From CAZVPF01 sp964628195 (lineage in GTDB: Bacteria > Planctomycetota > Phycisphaerae > Sedimentisphaerales > Anaerohalosphaeraceae), in contig CAZVPF010000012.1 of NCBI GenBank assembly GCA_964628195.1, forward strand, positions 1-64,000: a stretch of DNA of 64,000 bases, read 5' to 3'. Shown piece by piece: positions 9,901 to 17,767 of the stretch. Position 1 is the stretch's first letter, and the number at the start of each line of letters is the position of its first letter. The position numbers and the translations under genes were made by a program. The notes under the pieces were generated by a model that saw only the letters and a list, made by a program, of their open reading frames with translations, made no database searches and was not told where the DNA came from.

Positions 9901-10900
9901 GGTCACACCTCAAACTCTGTATTCCAGAGATACAGGATACGGCTGGGTAGAAAAAGGACCATTTGAAGCTATAGACTACGATATCCCGGATGACCTGCAT
10001 GATGATTTTATAAAAAATACCGGGCCGGATGTTCGTTATGAAAAAGCTGAACCTGACACCTATACCGGTAAATTCAAAGTTGACCTGGATAACGGGAAGT
10101 ATTTTGTTACGATTATTACAGGAAACCATGAAGTCTTTCGGGTGAGGGGCACACACAACGAGGGCAGAACTTCCATGACTTTTGTAAAGGCCAACGGGGA
10201 GTTAAAGGCACTGGGTGACACGCTGCTGTCGGGCTATTTCGATAACAAAGGTTTTATTGTAGATGTGACTGGTGGTCAACTGCTGCTTGAGTTTTACGGC
10301 AAAAATATCGGGCCGCTGTACGCAAATAGGATCCAATGGCTTGTAAACGGCATCTTGATACAGAAAGCCGGACAAAAACCCACCAAGCAGGCGTCTGAGT
10401 ATTACGAGAGAAATCAGCTATACAGGGAAGCGGCCATTAAACAGTGGCAAATTGCCGGTCCTGTAAATGATGAGCAATGTATAAAAATGACAGAGGCGAT
10501 AGATGCAAAAAATATTTCCGGCTGGCAGCAGTGGAAATATAATGGAAACGGTTTTCCGCTTGTTTCCTTTGAGGACATCTCCCCGGATTTCTACAGGGCC
10601 ATTGCACATGCAAAAACTTACATTCACAGTGAGGACAGGCAGGAAGCATTTATTTTGGGCAGTTTCAGCCAGCTCGGCAGGATAAATCTAAACGGTAAAG
10701 AAATCTATGCCGACCATCTTGCGGCAGGATTGCTTGATGAAGAAATAAAATCTAAAATAACCCTTGAAAAGGGATGGAATGAGATTATGTTAAAATGCTC
10801 CAACTACTGGGGCAAAGACTGGTCCTTCTGGCTTGGCCTTACATCGTTGCAAAACGAACCACTGACAGATATTAAAATATCATCGGACAGGCAAGGGTGA
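6980..10900 (+). CDS. Very large secreted multidomain glycoside-hydrolase-like protein
   Basis: A 1306-aa exported protein; the signal peptide ends at CFA (~residue 20). Residues ~40-440 look like a (beta/alpha)8 glycosidase barrel rich in Trp. Residues ~440-560 resemble the amidotransferase-like domain of GH42-type enzymes (YKTIILPNV, WVRQGGNLVLLGN). Residues ~600-750 look like a GH2-type sugar-binding jelly roll (LRCDFELNEV, WDVEVYINGIEA). Residues ~930-1130 carry a KFDFGSS..GYGW domain as in rhamnogalacturonan-degrading enzymes. Residues ~1155-1306 are a WQIAGP module also present in the DUF1080 and ThuA proteins near 55-57 kb. The start is 16 bp after the GH4 stop, so the two are probably co-transcribed. 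Exact GH family and substrate are not recognised. Confidence 0.72.
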   Translation: MNVKLISILILLCLSSACFAESLTGLEQVRAMKKDLWDSRDTEWTKWMVVSVAPTRIYFDSWPDERRQQFFEDFDPDHLDMWSGQGMDRGSFFRMRGVAVNSTMEYEYQELINPVYGHAEIFKNNGIARKEDGSIAGRYFKPGVSPPCMCHNAPLWHEVVTQGMVRTAAFGDSVFQDNIANPIYTWSHGFCNWCNTRFIEYMKERFTGVQLRRMGFDPGNFHIRRYIAAQRRKAGEILKSMDQQFFQEEYTSKTANDRLLKDELIREYIRFQHIVFLKHWVDAATKAKDTARKMGKSIPACYGNIPRIGGIRTFPTIMASQVDIPWSEESTDMQPCFRDDRQAWSALLYKTGRAASFNDKPVITVQYQGGHKSIYDDPGRKKLPTAITCSEAVANGGILCQTWVATEFTYLMKNPGWDKPFYEANSTHSSFASKNRVLFTDRKAIADVALVYSFPTTFWRTFQSLKVETPHKDAFGAVARVLEDNHVPYDIMLFGHKDVFDDSYFFERINKYKTIILPNVDCLSNKNENKIADWVRQGGNLVLLGNTGIYDEELNIRRNKAFNKLPGDAGSGTVTSFDFEEMVNLTFGEDILPASKIKPREWNYTFEKPAENWYGKTFNDSKWERGKAPFGDRKIRGTDIKTKWETKEIWLRCDFELNEVPDNPLLYLQHWWDVEVYINGIEAATGSGRGYSFEAYQYLAIDEKAMKALKKGKNTIAVHCTQSHEHPTWGRFIDVGIRDLSPDDRLVKAVHSERQPLIETDLPKTVWLNPWRHGGGDMTSIQMVNYDVDLKNDKMNPVDNFFIKLKKQGRAEYDSAYYYFNDFDGKKVFEPVKIPVEDAGDYWKVKVPSLNVFGAVVLAPDDELKARTAAAEVRKYLERLKISQRCRGAEKKNNDLISNAENLLSKIQGDAKVWNYDMLTWQLEKAAGELESALNNSIDSVEGYQKDLRKQAYMVDAEYKFDFGSSDKPQGWLPVTPQTLYSRDTGYGWVEKGPFEAIDYDIPDDLHDDFIKNTGPDVRYEKAEPDTYTGKFKVDLDNGKYFVTIITGNHEVFRVRGTHNEGRTSMTFVKANGELKALGDTLLSGYFDNKGFIVDVTGGQLLLEFYGKNIGPLYANRIQWLVNGILIQKAGQKPTKQASEYYERNQLYREAAIKQWQIAGPVNDEQCIKMTEAIDAKNISGWQQWKYNGNGFPLVSFEDISPDFYRAIAHAKTYIHSEDRQEAFILGSFSQLGRINLNGKEIYADHLAAGLLDEEIKSKITLEKGWNEIMLKCSNYWGKDWSFWLGLTSLQNEPLTDIKISSDRQG

Positions 10901-10934
10901 AGTTGGCGGCAATCAGCAGCAAAGAAAGGTTTGA

Positions 10935-12221
10935 ATGAAGAACAAAACGATAACTGAACGAACATCTTCTGTAGGTTGGCAATTCTCGAAAGGAGAATCC
11001 GACGCTGAAATAAAACGAACTAATCCAGATGTTATTGTCTACCGGCCTTCAGGAAGGAGCGATACCGACAACGAGCATTTCCTCGTTTTTGAGGCTCCAA
11101 AAAGCGATTCACTCCTGGCAGTGTGGACACAAAGTTCATGTGAAGGGCATGGCGACAACAAGATTATGATGTCAAGAAGCGAAGATGGTGTGAACTGGGA
11201 TAAAGCGCGAGCAATAATCGGCCACAGGCATCTTGACGGACAACTTCTTCAATCAAGCTGGGCGGTGCCTATAGTTAACGCCGGGGGTCGAATTTATTGT
11301 ATCTATCTTAAAGAAGACATTGACTCTGACCTGAACAGGTCCACAACAGGAAACATGGGATGTGTCTTCTCCGACGACGATGGCCAAACATGGCAGGACG
11401 GGGGTGAAATTGAAATGCCCAGAGACAGATACGACCACCCTGACCGAAACATACCCAAAAACTGGATCGCCTGGCAACTGCCTATCAGGGACAGCATGGG
11501 TAAAGTGTTTCTCGGATATACACAATGGACCAGCCCGAAAGTATTCAATGAGCAGCCGGCTGGCTGGTACAGCAGGGACAGCCGATGTAAATTCATGCGT
11601 TTTGAAAATATCGATGACTCGCCTGACCCAAAGGACCTTAAAGTTACCTTTCTGCCGAATGATGAAGCGGGCATCGAAATAAATTATCCCCAGAGAGAGG
11701 ATGTTTCCGTCGCCCAGGAACCGAGTGTGGTTTTACTTCCTGACGGCAGGCTGTTTTCCATAATGAGAACATTCACTGGGTATATCTGGTACAGCGTTTC
11801 CGATGACAACGGTCATACATGGCGAGCCCCGGAGCCTTTGAGGAATAAAGACGATGGGCAACCCTTCAAACAGCCTATTGCACCTTGTCCTGTATATAAG
11901 CTGAATAATAATAAATTTCTTCTTGTTTTTCACAATAACGACGGGCACCTGGGGCAATACGGCCCGGGGGATGCACTATATAATCGAAGACCCGCTTTTA
12001 TAAGCATTGGTAATTATATTGAGGGCGCTCATCAGCCTGTCTGGTTTAACGGCCCTGTACAAATACTGGATACAGATGGTGTCACAGTCGGCCCGAAGGG
12101 AACTTGTGAAGTCGCAACATATACAAGCCTTACCCATTGGAAAGGCAAGACAACTTTGTGGTATCCCGACAGGAAATATTTTCTACTCGGGAAGCACTTG
12201 CCGGACGAATTGATCAGTTAA
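10935..12221 (+). CDS. Sialidase-superfamily (Asp-box) protein, apparently cytoplasmic
   Basis: A 428-aa protein with at least three Asp boxes of the form SxDxGxTW: SEDGVNWDKA, SDDDGQTWQDG and SDDNGHTWRAP, which mark the blades of a six-bladed sialidase-type propeller. No signal peptide or membrane segment is visible, unlike secreted exo-sialidases. The family also includes enzymes acting on other acidic or neutral sugars, so true sialidase activity is uncertain. It sits 34 bp after the giant glycosidase-like gene and 21 bp before the TPR gene and is probably co-transcribed. A cytoplasmic role on imported oligosaccharide is inferred from context. Confidence 0.75.
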   Translation: MKNKTITERTSSVGWQFSKGESDAEIKRTNPDVIVYRPSGRSDTDNEHFLVFEAPKSDSLLAVWTQSSCEGHGDNKIMMSRSEDGVNWDKARAIIGHRHLDGQLLQSSWAVPIVNAGGRIYCIYLKEDIDSDLNRSTTGNMGCVFSDDDGQTWQDGGEIEMPRDRYDHPDRNIPKNWIAWQLPIRDSMGKVFLGYTQWTSPKVFNEQPAGWYSRDSRCKFMRFENIDDSPDPKDLKVTFLPNDEAGIEINYPQREDVSVAQEPSVVLLPDGRLFSIMRTFTGYIWYSVSDDNGHTWRAPEPLRNKDDGQPFKQPIAPCPVYKLNNNKFLLVFHNNDGHLGQYGPGDALYNRRPAFISIGNYIEGAHQPVWFNGPVQILDTDGVTVGPKGTCEVATYTSLTHWKGKTTLWYPDRKYFLLGKHLPDELIS

Positions 12222-12242
12222 TCAAAGAGTTTATGCCGATTT

Positions 12243-13151
12243 ATGTGGAAATCTAAAAACTCAAAAACACTATTGCTTTTTTGGCTTATCATTGCCATCG
12301 TAGGTATCTATTCGTTTAATCAAGGCAAAACAGAGTCTGCTTCCGAGACAAATACGCCTGTTGATAATCAAGAATTTGACAATTACAGCAAGTCGCTTTC
12401 AAAGGCCTGGAAATTGTCCAGAGTCGGCAATGCTCCAAAAGCGACAGAATTATTCGAAGAGGTCTTAGAATCTGCCGGGTCTTCCGACCGACAAAAGGTT
12501 CAGGCCTTGTTCGGCCTTGGAAATGTATATCAGTTCGCATCGCCTTCAAGACCTGTTGAGGCCGAAAACAAATTTATTGAGATAATAAATGGTTTTCCGA
12601 ACAGCGAAGTGGTGCCGTGGGCCATGCTGAGAGTGGGCCAACTTCAGGATTTGAATGACGAACGAACCAGAAGAAAAGCGAGGGAAGTTTACCAGACTAT
12701 TTTAACCGAATACAGTGATTCTCCAGCCTGTGATGAAACTGTACTTGAACTTGCCGGTACGTATTTCGCAGAAAATGACCCGGAGATAGTTTATCTCGGG
12801 CTTGAAACGCTCGAAAATTATCTTGCTGAACATCCCGATAATAAACTCGTAACAAGCATGCTTTTCAGGCTCAGCTATTGGTATCAGGAGGTCGAGAGGA
12901 ACTACAAAAAGGCCCTGCCGCACAGTATAAGACTCGGTAAGTTAAAAACATGCAATCCCAAAAGGTGGGCTATGGTCTACTGGGGTCTCGGTCAAATGTA
13001 CAGTATCAAGTTCGGTGAGTATGAAGAAGCATTGAAATGGTACGATCGGATATTGATTGATTGCCCCCGAGATTTACTGACTTATCCTGCCCGCAAAAAA
13101 GTTGAGAAGATGCAAGAAAAGTTAAGTACCCAGGGGGCAGTCAATGACTGA
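12243..13151 (+). CDS. Membrane-anchored tetratricopeptide-repeat protein
   Basis: A 302-aa protein with an N-terminal membrane helix (LLLFWLIIAIVGIYSF) and a periplasmic domain of TPR-like helices. These run from ~residue 50 to the end (AWKLSRVGNAPKATELFEEV, VQALFGLGNVYQFA, ALKWYDRILIDCPRDLL). No enzyme motif is seen. Its stop overlaps the start of the solute-binding protein gene by 8 nt, so translation is probably coupled and the product may scaffold or deliver substrate to the importer; that role is inference. Confidence 0.8.
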   Translation: MWKSKNSKTLLLFWLIIAIVGIYSFNQGKTESASETNTPVDNQEFDNYSKSLSKAWKLSRVGNAPKATELFEEVLESAGSSDRQKVQALFGLGNVYQFASPSRPVEAENKFIEIINGFPNSEVVPWAMLRVGQLQDLNDERTRRKAREVYQTILTEYSDSPACDETVLELAGTYFAENDPEIVYLGLETLENYLAEHPDNKLVTSMLFRLSYWYQEVERNYKKALPHSIRLGKLKTCNPKRWAMVYWGLGQMYSIKFGEYEEALKWYDRILIDCPRDLLTYPARKKVEKMQEKLSTQGAVND

Positions 13152-14796
13152 GCTTTTCATATATCTTAAAAAAAGGCTTGCGGTAATAGTTTTAGTCTCG
13201 ATGCTTACAGCATCCTCATTATGGGTAGCCCACAATACTTTTTTCAGGCACCGCAGCGAAAAAGGAACTTCCATTGTAATAAGGATAGCTCACAAAGTTA
13301 CGGACAAAAACGTCCAAAAAGCTTTTCGAACCATTGCTGACGAATATGAAAAATTCAACCCCGGCGTCAAAGTCGAGCCCATTTTAATAGCGGAAAAGGC
13401 TTACCAGCAATGGATAACGACTCAATGCATCGGAAAAACGGTTCCCGATATAGTACAAATGGGCGGCTATTACACACAGACATGGCAGTCTCTTGCCTCA
13501 AGATATATGATCCCTTTATCCAGCCATGTAAACAGAGCGAACCCCTATAATCAGAACACGGAACTTGAAGGTCTGCAATGGCGGCAAACATACCTTGACA
13601 ATATGAAAAGCGGTTACTGGGACCACTTGACCGAATATTACACAATTCCCTTAACTGTTGAAACAATCCGGATATATTACAACAAGACACTCATGAAAGA
13701 GATTACAGGTTCTGATCAGCCGCCGGAAAATTATACCGATTTTATAAGCGTTTGTGAGCTGATAAAAAAATATGCACAGAATGAACAAAGAAAGCTTTTT
13801 CCTTTTGCCGTTGATGACACTACTATTTACACAATATTATATCGTTACTACGGATCTCTTACGGAGGGCATGGTGGACAAGTACGATCCCTGCTACTGGG
13901 CAAGTCCACGCGTTGAATGCACCTTATACGGTCTTTATACGGACACATTTACATTCAAACACAAACAGATCAAGGCCGCTTTTGAGATCGTAAAGAACAT
14001 ATTGAACTACAGCCAGCCGGGTTTTACTTCCAGTGATTCATCCCAGGCTAGGTTTCTATTTATCCAGGAGAATTCTGCAATGATCGTCGGCAATGTCAGG
14101 GATGCCAAAGTTTATGCCGACTCCGCTGATTTTGAGATAGGTGTTTTTGACTTTCCTCTGCCTGGCAAAGACCATCCGGTTTACGGTGACTTTGTAGAAA
14201 CTCAAATGTCCGAATCCCAGGTTCCTACGATTCATTTTTCGATCACTCAGAATTGCCCGCACCCCGAGCAGGCAATCGACTTTATGATGTTCTGCACCTC
14301 GCAGAAATACAATGAACTATTCAATCAGCTCGTTTACTGGTATCCCCCGATCAAAGGCGCAAAGCCACTGGAGCTTGTTGCTGAATTTGAGCCGCATCCC
14401 GTTGGCGCCGGCTCGAGGGTTATGGCATTTGAAATAAATATGCCCCAGGTTTCGTTATGGTTCAGGCAGCAATTCCCAAGATACTTAAGCGGTGAGGTTA
14501 ATTACGAGGATTTCGCCGAAGGCCTCGAAAATATGTGGCTGACCAGGGGCAAGGAAGATTTTGTCTTGCTTGACAAGACCTACCAGAGAATGCTGTTAAG
14601 GTCCCGTTACAACATAGCGGTTGAACAGTCCAGAATGCTTTTCGATGAGGCTGGAGATGTCAATGTTGGCGGTCTTGTGGGCTCATGTTCCCCTTATCAG
14701 CTCTCGGTCGAGGTTCTTAACTTAATGCAGCACTCGATTGACGCAAGAAGATATACATGGTACCACCTACAGCGAGGCAATTATCAGTTTCCTTAA
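13144..14796 (+). CDS. ABC transporter extracellular solute-binding protein (family 1), membrane-anchored
   Basis: A 550-aa family 1 sugar-binding protein. Evidence is the N-terminal hydrophobic segment (LAVIVLVSMLTASSLWV), then VIRIAHKVTDKNVQKAF, YEKFNPGVKVEP and PDIVQMGGYYTQTW typical of the N-lobe, and SAMIVGN followed by FDFPLPGKD. There is no lipobox Cys, so it may stay tethered by its N-terminal helix. It is longer than usual (~430 aa) through a C-terminal extension after ~residue 450. It is followed at 10 bp by two MalF/MalG-type permeases. A GGGGGC ribosome site precedes ATG 13144. Confidence 0.88.
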   Translation: MTELFIYLKKRLAVIVLVSMLTASSLWVAHNTFFRHRSEKGTSIVIRIAHKVTDKNVQKAFRTIADEYEKFNPGVKVEPILIAEKAYQQWITTQCIGKTVPDIVQMGGYYTQTWQSLASRYMIPLSSHVNRANPYNQNTELEGLQWRQTYLDNMKSGYWDHLTEYYTIPLTVETIRIYYNKTLMKEITGSDQPPENYTDFISVCELIKKYAQNEQRKLFPFAVDDTTIYTILYRYYGSLTEGMVDKYDPCYWASPRVECTLYGLYTDTFTFKHKQIKAAFEIVKNILNYSQPGFTSSDSSQARFLFIQENSAMIVGNVRDAKVYADSADFEIGVFDFPLPGKDHPVYGDFVETQMSESQVPTIHFSITQNCPHPEQAIDFMMFCTSQKYNELFNQLVYWYPPIKGAKPLELVAEFEPHPVGAGSRVMAFEINMPQVSLWFRQQFPRYLSGEVNYEDFAEGLENMWLTRGKEDFVLLDKTYQRMLLRSRYNIAVEQSRMLFDEAGDVNVGGLVGSCSPYQLSVEVLNLMQHSIDARRYTWYHLQRGNYQFP

Positions 14797-14806
14797 TTGA
14801 TGATCC

Positions 14807-15751
14807 ATGAAACAGATCAAACTTAAAAATATGAAAAGTTACTGGCAGTTATATCTCCTGGTTCTGCCGAGCGTATTGTTTTTGCTGACTTTTTCCTACT
14901 TCCCGGCATGGAGTGCCGTATATCATTCGTTTTTTAACTGGGACGGGGGCGATATAAAAATTTTCGTCGGCTTGAAGAACTATATACGGGCTTTTACTGA
15001 CCCGGTCCTCGGTCACGCCTTTATAGTGGTTTTTATCCTGATATTCTCCAACCTTTTCAAGATGATCCCCTCAATAATTACCGCCGTGGTAATACACAGA
15101 CTGAGGAGCCAAAAATGGGCTTATGCCTACCGGGTATTGTTCGTAATACCGATGATAATACCCGGCATTGTATGGCTGTTGATATGGAAATACTTCTTTG
15201 ACCCGACTTTCGGCATATTGAATAAGGTGCTGCGATTTACCGGGCTTATGTCGATTTTGCAGTTTTTAGATAGTTCCTTCGGCTGGGACATTTTCATAAA
15301 AGGAATGGACCCGGCATGGCTGAGTCAGAAAGAACTTGTCATACCTGCCTTGATAATATGGGGTTTTCCATGGGTCGGTATAGTCGGAGTGTTGATATAC
15401 CTGGCTGGATTGTCGAACATTGGCAAAGATGTCTATGATGCTTGTGAAATAGACGGCGTGGGATGGTTGAGAAAATTCACATCTATCGAACTGCCACTTA
15501 TACTCGGCCAGGTCAAAATCAACCTTGTCCTTATGATCATTAACACGATGAGAGGCTACGGCCTGGTCCTCGTTTTATTGGGGGATACCGGCGGGCCGGG
15601 AGGTGCTGGAATGGTTCCGGGTTTGTATATGTTCAGAAAAGCCTTTGTGGATCAGGAAGCCGGCTATGCATGCGCAGTAGGTTTGCTGATTTTTTTTGTG
15701 ATACTCATTTTGACGCTAATAAACAACAAAATACTTAAAAGTAACAGGTAA
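14807..15751 (+). CDS. ABC sugar transporter permease, MalF/UgpA type
   Basis: A 314-aa inner-membrane protein with six predicted helices. It has the cytoplasmic EAA loop that docks the ATPase (DVYDACEIDGVGWLRKF, then IELPL). It starts with the typical YLLVLPSVLFLLTFSYFPAW helix. It pairs with the next permease to form the channel for the sugar delivered by the binding protein. No ATPase gene lies in this window, so a shared MsmX-like ATPase encoded elsewhere is expected; this is known for many such importers and inferred here. Confidence 0.92.
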   Translation: MKQIKLKNMKSYWQLYLLVLPSVLFLLTFSYFPAWSAVYHSFFNWDGGDIKIFVGLKNYIRAFTDPVLGHAFIVVFILIFSNLFKMIPSIITAVVIHRLRSQKWAYAYRVLFVIPMIIPGIVWLLIWKYFFDPTFGILNKVLRFTGLMSILQFLDSSFGWDIFIKGMDPAWLSQKELVIPALIIWGFPWVGIVGVLIYLAGLSNIGKDVYDACEIDGVGWLRKFTSIELPLILGQVKINLVLMIINTMRGYGLVLVLLGDTGGPGGAGMVPGLYMFRKAFVDQEAGYACAVGLLIFFVILILTLINNKILKSNR

Positions 15752-15758
15752 ATACCAG

Positions 15759-16604
15759 ATGGCAGCGGCGAATCTTAATTTAAGGAAAAAATATCTTCGA
15801 CAGGAACTGCCTAAGCATCTTTTTATATGGCTGATAATGTTCTTCTCGTTCTTTCCGCTGTATATGATACTTAACATAAGCTTCAAGTCGAACAGGCAAT
15901 TCTTCAATCAGCCTTGGCTGCCGACTTTCCCCCTGCATTTTGAAAACTGGGCCGCAGGTTGGGAAGCAATAGGAGGTTCTATCGGCAATTCCTTCTTTAT
16001 ATGCATCTATGGCACATTGCTTACGATAATATTGGCTCTTGGAGCATCATATTTTTTTGCAAGATACAAACTTCCCGGCTCGAATTTGCTTTGGTCTCTT
16101 TTTATTGTACTTATGCTGATGCCGAGCATAGCCAACCTTATCCCGCTGTTTTCACTGCTTAAAAAGGCTCACCTGCTGAATACCCTTTCATCGTTGATCA
16201 TGTGCGGGGCGGCAACAGGCCAGGTTATTACGATATACGTGTTGCGCAATTTTATTTCAGAAATCCCCAACGATCTGTTCGAGGCTGCCGAGCTTGACGG
16301 AGCAGGCCATATAAGCCAGATAAGAAATATTGTCATTCCTATGAGCGGATCAATATTGTCCACCCTCGCAATTTTAAGGTTTATTGCCGAATGGAACAGC
16401 TTTGTACTTCCGCTGGTAGTTCTTCGTGACGAATGGAAACTGCCTATAGCAGTTAAGCTTTACCAGCTTGAAGGTGCTTATGTTAAGGATTGGGGCCCTA
16501 TGATGGCATCTTACGCCATATCTTCGATACCTCTTGTTATCATTTTCCTTTTTTCAATGAAACTTTTTGTAAAAGGTTTGAGTTCGGGAGCCTTGAAAGG
16601 CTGA
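15759..16604 (+). CDS. ABC sugar transporter permease, MalG/UgpE type
   Basis: A 281-aa inner-membrane protein with six helices. Typical features are the early FPLYMILNISFKSNRQFF motif, the EAA loop DLFEAAELDGAGHI, and the C-terminal FVKGLSSGALKG. It begins 7 bp after the partner permease. It is the last gene of the plus-strand locus. Within 16605-16738 an AATACA/TGTATT inverted repeat (from 16607) occurs without a T run, so a terminator is uncertain. Confidence 0.92.
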   Translation: MAAANLNLRKKYLRQELPKHLFIWLIMFFSFFPLYMILNISFKSNRQFFNQPWLPTFPLHFENWAAGWEAIGGSIGNSFFICIYGTLLTIILALGASYFFARYKLPGSNLLWSLFIVLMLMPSIANLIPLFSLLKKAHLLNTLSSLIMCGAATGQVITIYVLRNFISEIPNDLFEAAELDGAGHISQIRNIVIPMSGSILSTLAILRFIAEWNSFVLPLVVLRDEWKLPIAVKLYQLEGAYVKDWGPMMASYAISSIPLVIIFLFSMKLFVKGLSSGALKG

Positions 16605-16738
16605 CAATACAATCTTTTTTAGCAATGTATTAGGCCGGTAATTTTCAGAAGCAGTGTTGTTGTTGAAATATCTTCGGGCCAAGGCTCCTGGGATGAGCTC
16701 ACAATTGATTATGGTCAGATCATCAGTGAATAATTTTC

Positions 16739-17554
16739 TTAATCCAGCAGCAGGATCATAGCGGTTTGGGCCTGTTCGTTTGCCTGGGCGGCAAGGGTTA
16801 CGGCGGGGGTCGAGCCCATTTGTCCCATTACGGCGTTTACCATTTGCCATGCCGCGTCTGTCGAAGTTATAGTGTTTTTTATCGCAAGCAGGTCGCTTTT
16901 ATTAGCGGCGAGTATCTCGTCTGCGGATTCGAGATCGGCCTGGTTTTGGTCAAGGCCGGTCATGTAAGTATCCATTTCGCCCCGGGCGTTTTGCACAGCG
17001 GCAAGTGCGGCGGAGGGGTCGTTTGCAAGGTCCATATCTTCGACAAGGCCCAGCGCCGAGGCGGTAAGGTCCTTTTTGGTGATGGATATATCGAGACCGT
17101 CGCCGACGGAGACGTCGATATTGCCGGTTCCGATAAAAACGTTTTGCCCGGCGGTAGAGGTTTTTATCGCTATCTCGTCAATATCACCGAGGATGGAGTC
17201 GAACTCATCCTGAAAGGCGGCGACTTCCTGGCTGGAGTAGGTTCCCGAGGCGGCCATTTCGGCAAGTTGTTCGAGGCGGTCGAGTTTTTCGTCAATACGG
17301 CCGGCCTGTTCGGAGGCTGCCTGGACGATGGATGTGCCTTGCGAGAGGTTGTCGCGGAAGGTGTTCAGCTCGGCAAGGGCGGTGTCTACGTATGAGCGGG
17401 CGTCGGCGTAGCCTGTATAGCGGTCCGCGCCGGCTATGAGGAAACTGCTCGAAGCATTGTTGACCTCGTTTAACATACCCTGATAGACGTAGTCCGCGGC
17501 GCCTCCTGTGAGCGCAGAGTAATCGAAAAAGCCGCTTTCAATTCCTGAAAACAT
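16739..17554 (-). CDS. Short divergent flagellin-like protein
   Basis: A 271-aa protein with flagellin core features. The N-terminal helical region has VQAASEQAGRIDEKLDRLEQ, then LAEMAASGTYSSQEVAAFQD, DIDEIAIKTSTAGQNVF; the C-terminal helix ends AAQANEQAQTAMILLLD. The usual hypervariable middle is nearly absent and the N-terminal INTN-type start is replaced by MFSGIESGFFDYSA. It may be a minor flagellin or hook-associated FlgL-like protein. No other flagellar gene lies in the window. Its ribosome site lies in a hairpin and it has its own promoter. Confidence 0.78.
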   Translation of the reverse strand: MFSGIESGFFDYSALTGGAADYVYQGMLNEVNNASSSFLIAGADRYTGYADARSYVDTALAELNTFRDNLSQGTSIVQAASEQAGRIDEKLDRLEQLAEMAASGTYSSQEVAAFQDEFDSILGDIDEIAIKTSTAGQNVFIGTGNIDVSVGDGLDISITKKDLTASALGLVEDMDLANDPSAALAAVQNARGEMDTYMTGLDQNQADLESADEILAANKSDLLAIKNTITSTDAAWQMVNAVMGQMGSTPAVTLAAQANEQAQTAMILLLD

Positions 17555-17571
17555 TTTACCCCCCGGTAAAA
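17554..17571 (-). promoter_or_regulatory. Hairpin enclosing the flagellin ribosome-binding site
   Basis: On the minus strand TTTTACC (17571-17565), GGGG, GGTAAAA (17560-17554) form a perfect 7-bp stem with a 4-base loop. The strong GGGGGG Shine-Dalgarno is the loop plus the right arm, and the last A of the stem is the first base of the ATG. This should mask or expose the start site according to folding or protein binding. Confidence 0.6.
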
Positions 17572-17656
17572 TTACCCCTTTGTAGAAAATCTGTCACCGC
17601 TTTTAAGTGGTCACAGCCTGCACTGCGCAGATACAAAGCGCAACGCGCATCTGTAA

Positions 17657-17684
17657 ATTATACTTATAAACGGCCGATTTCCAA
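17657..17684 (-). promoter_or_regulatory. Candidate promoter of the flagellin-like gene
   Basis: Read on the minus strand, TTGGAA (17684-17679), a 16-bp spacer and a consensus TATAAT (17662-17657) lie ~105 bp upstream of the ATG. The resulting leader would contain the GC-rich inverted segments near 17620-17655 and the hairpin at the start codon. Confidence 0.5.
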
Positions 17685-17767
17685 ATTAGTACAGGATAAT
17701 TTTTTGTTAATAACCAGTGTTCATATCGCTCGGTTTGAGGGGTTATCGGGCGGATAAATTTTTTAGA

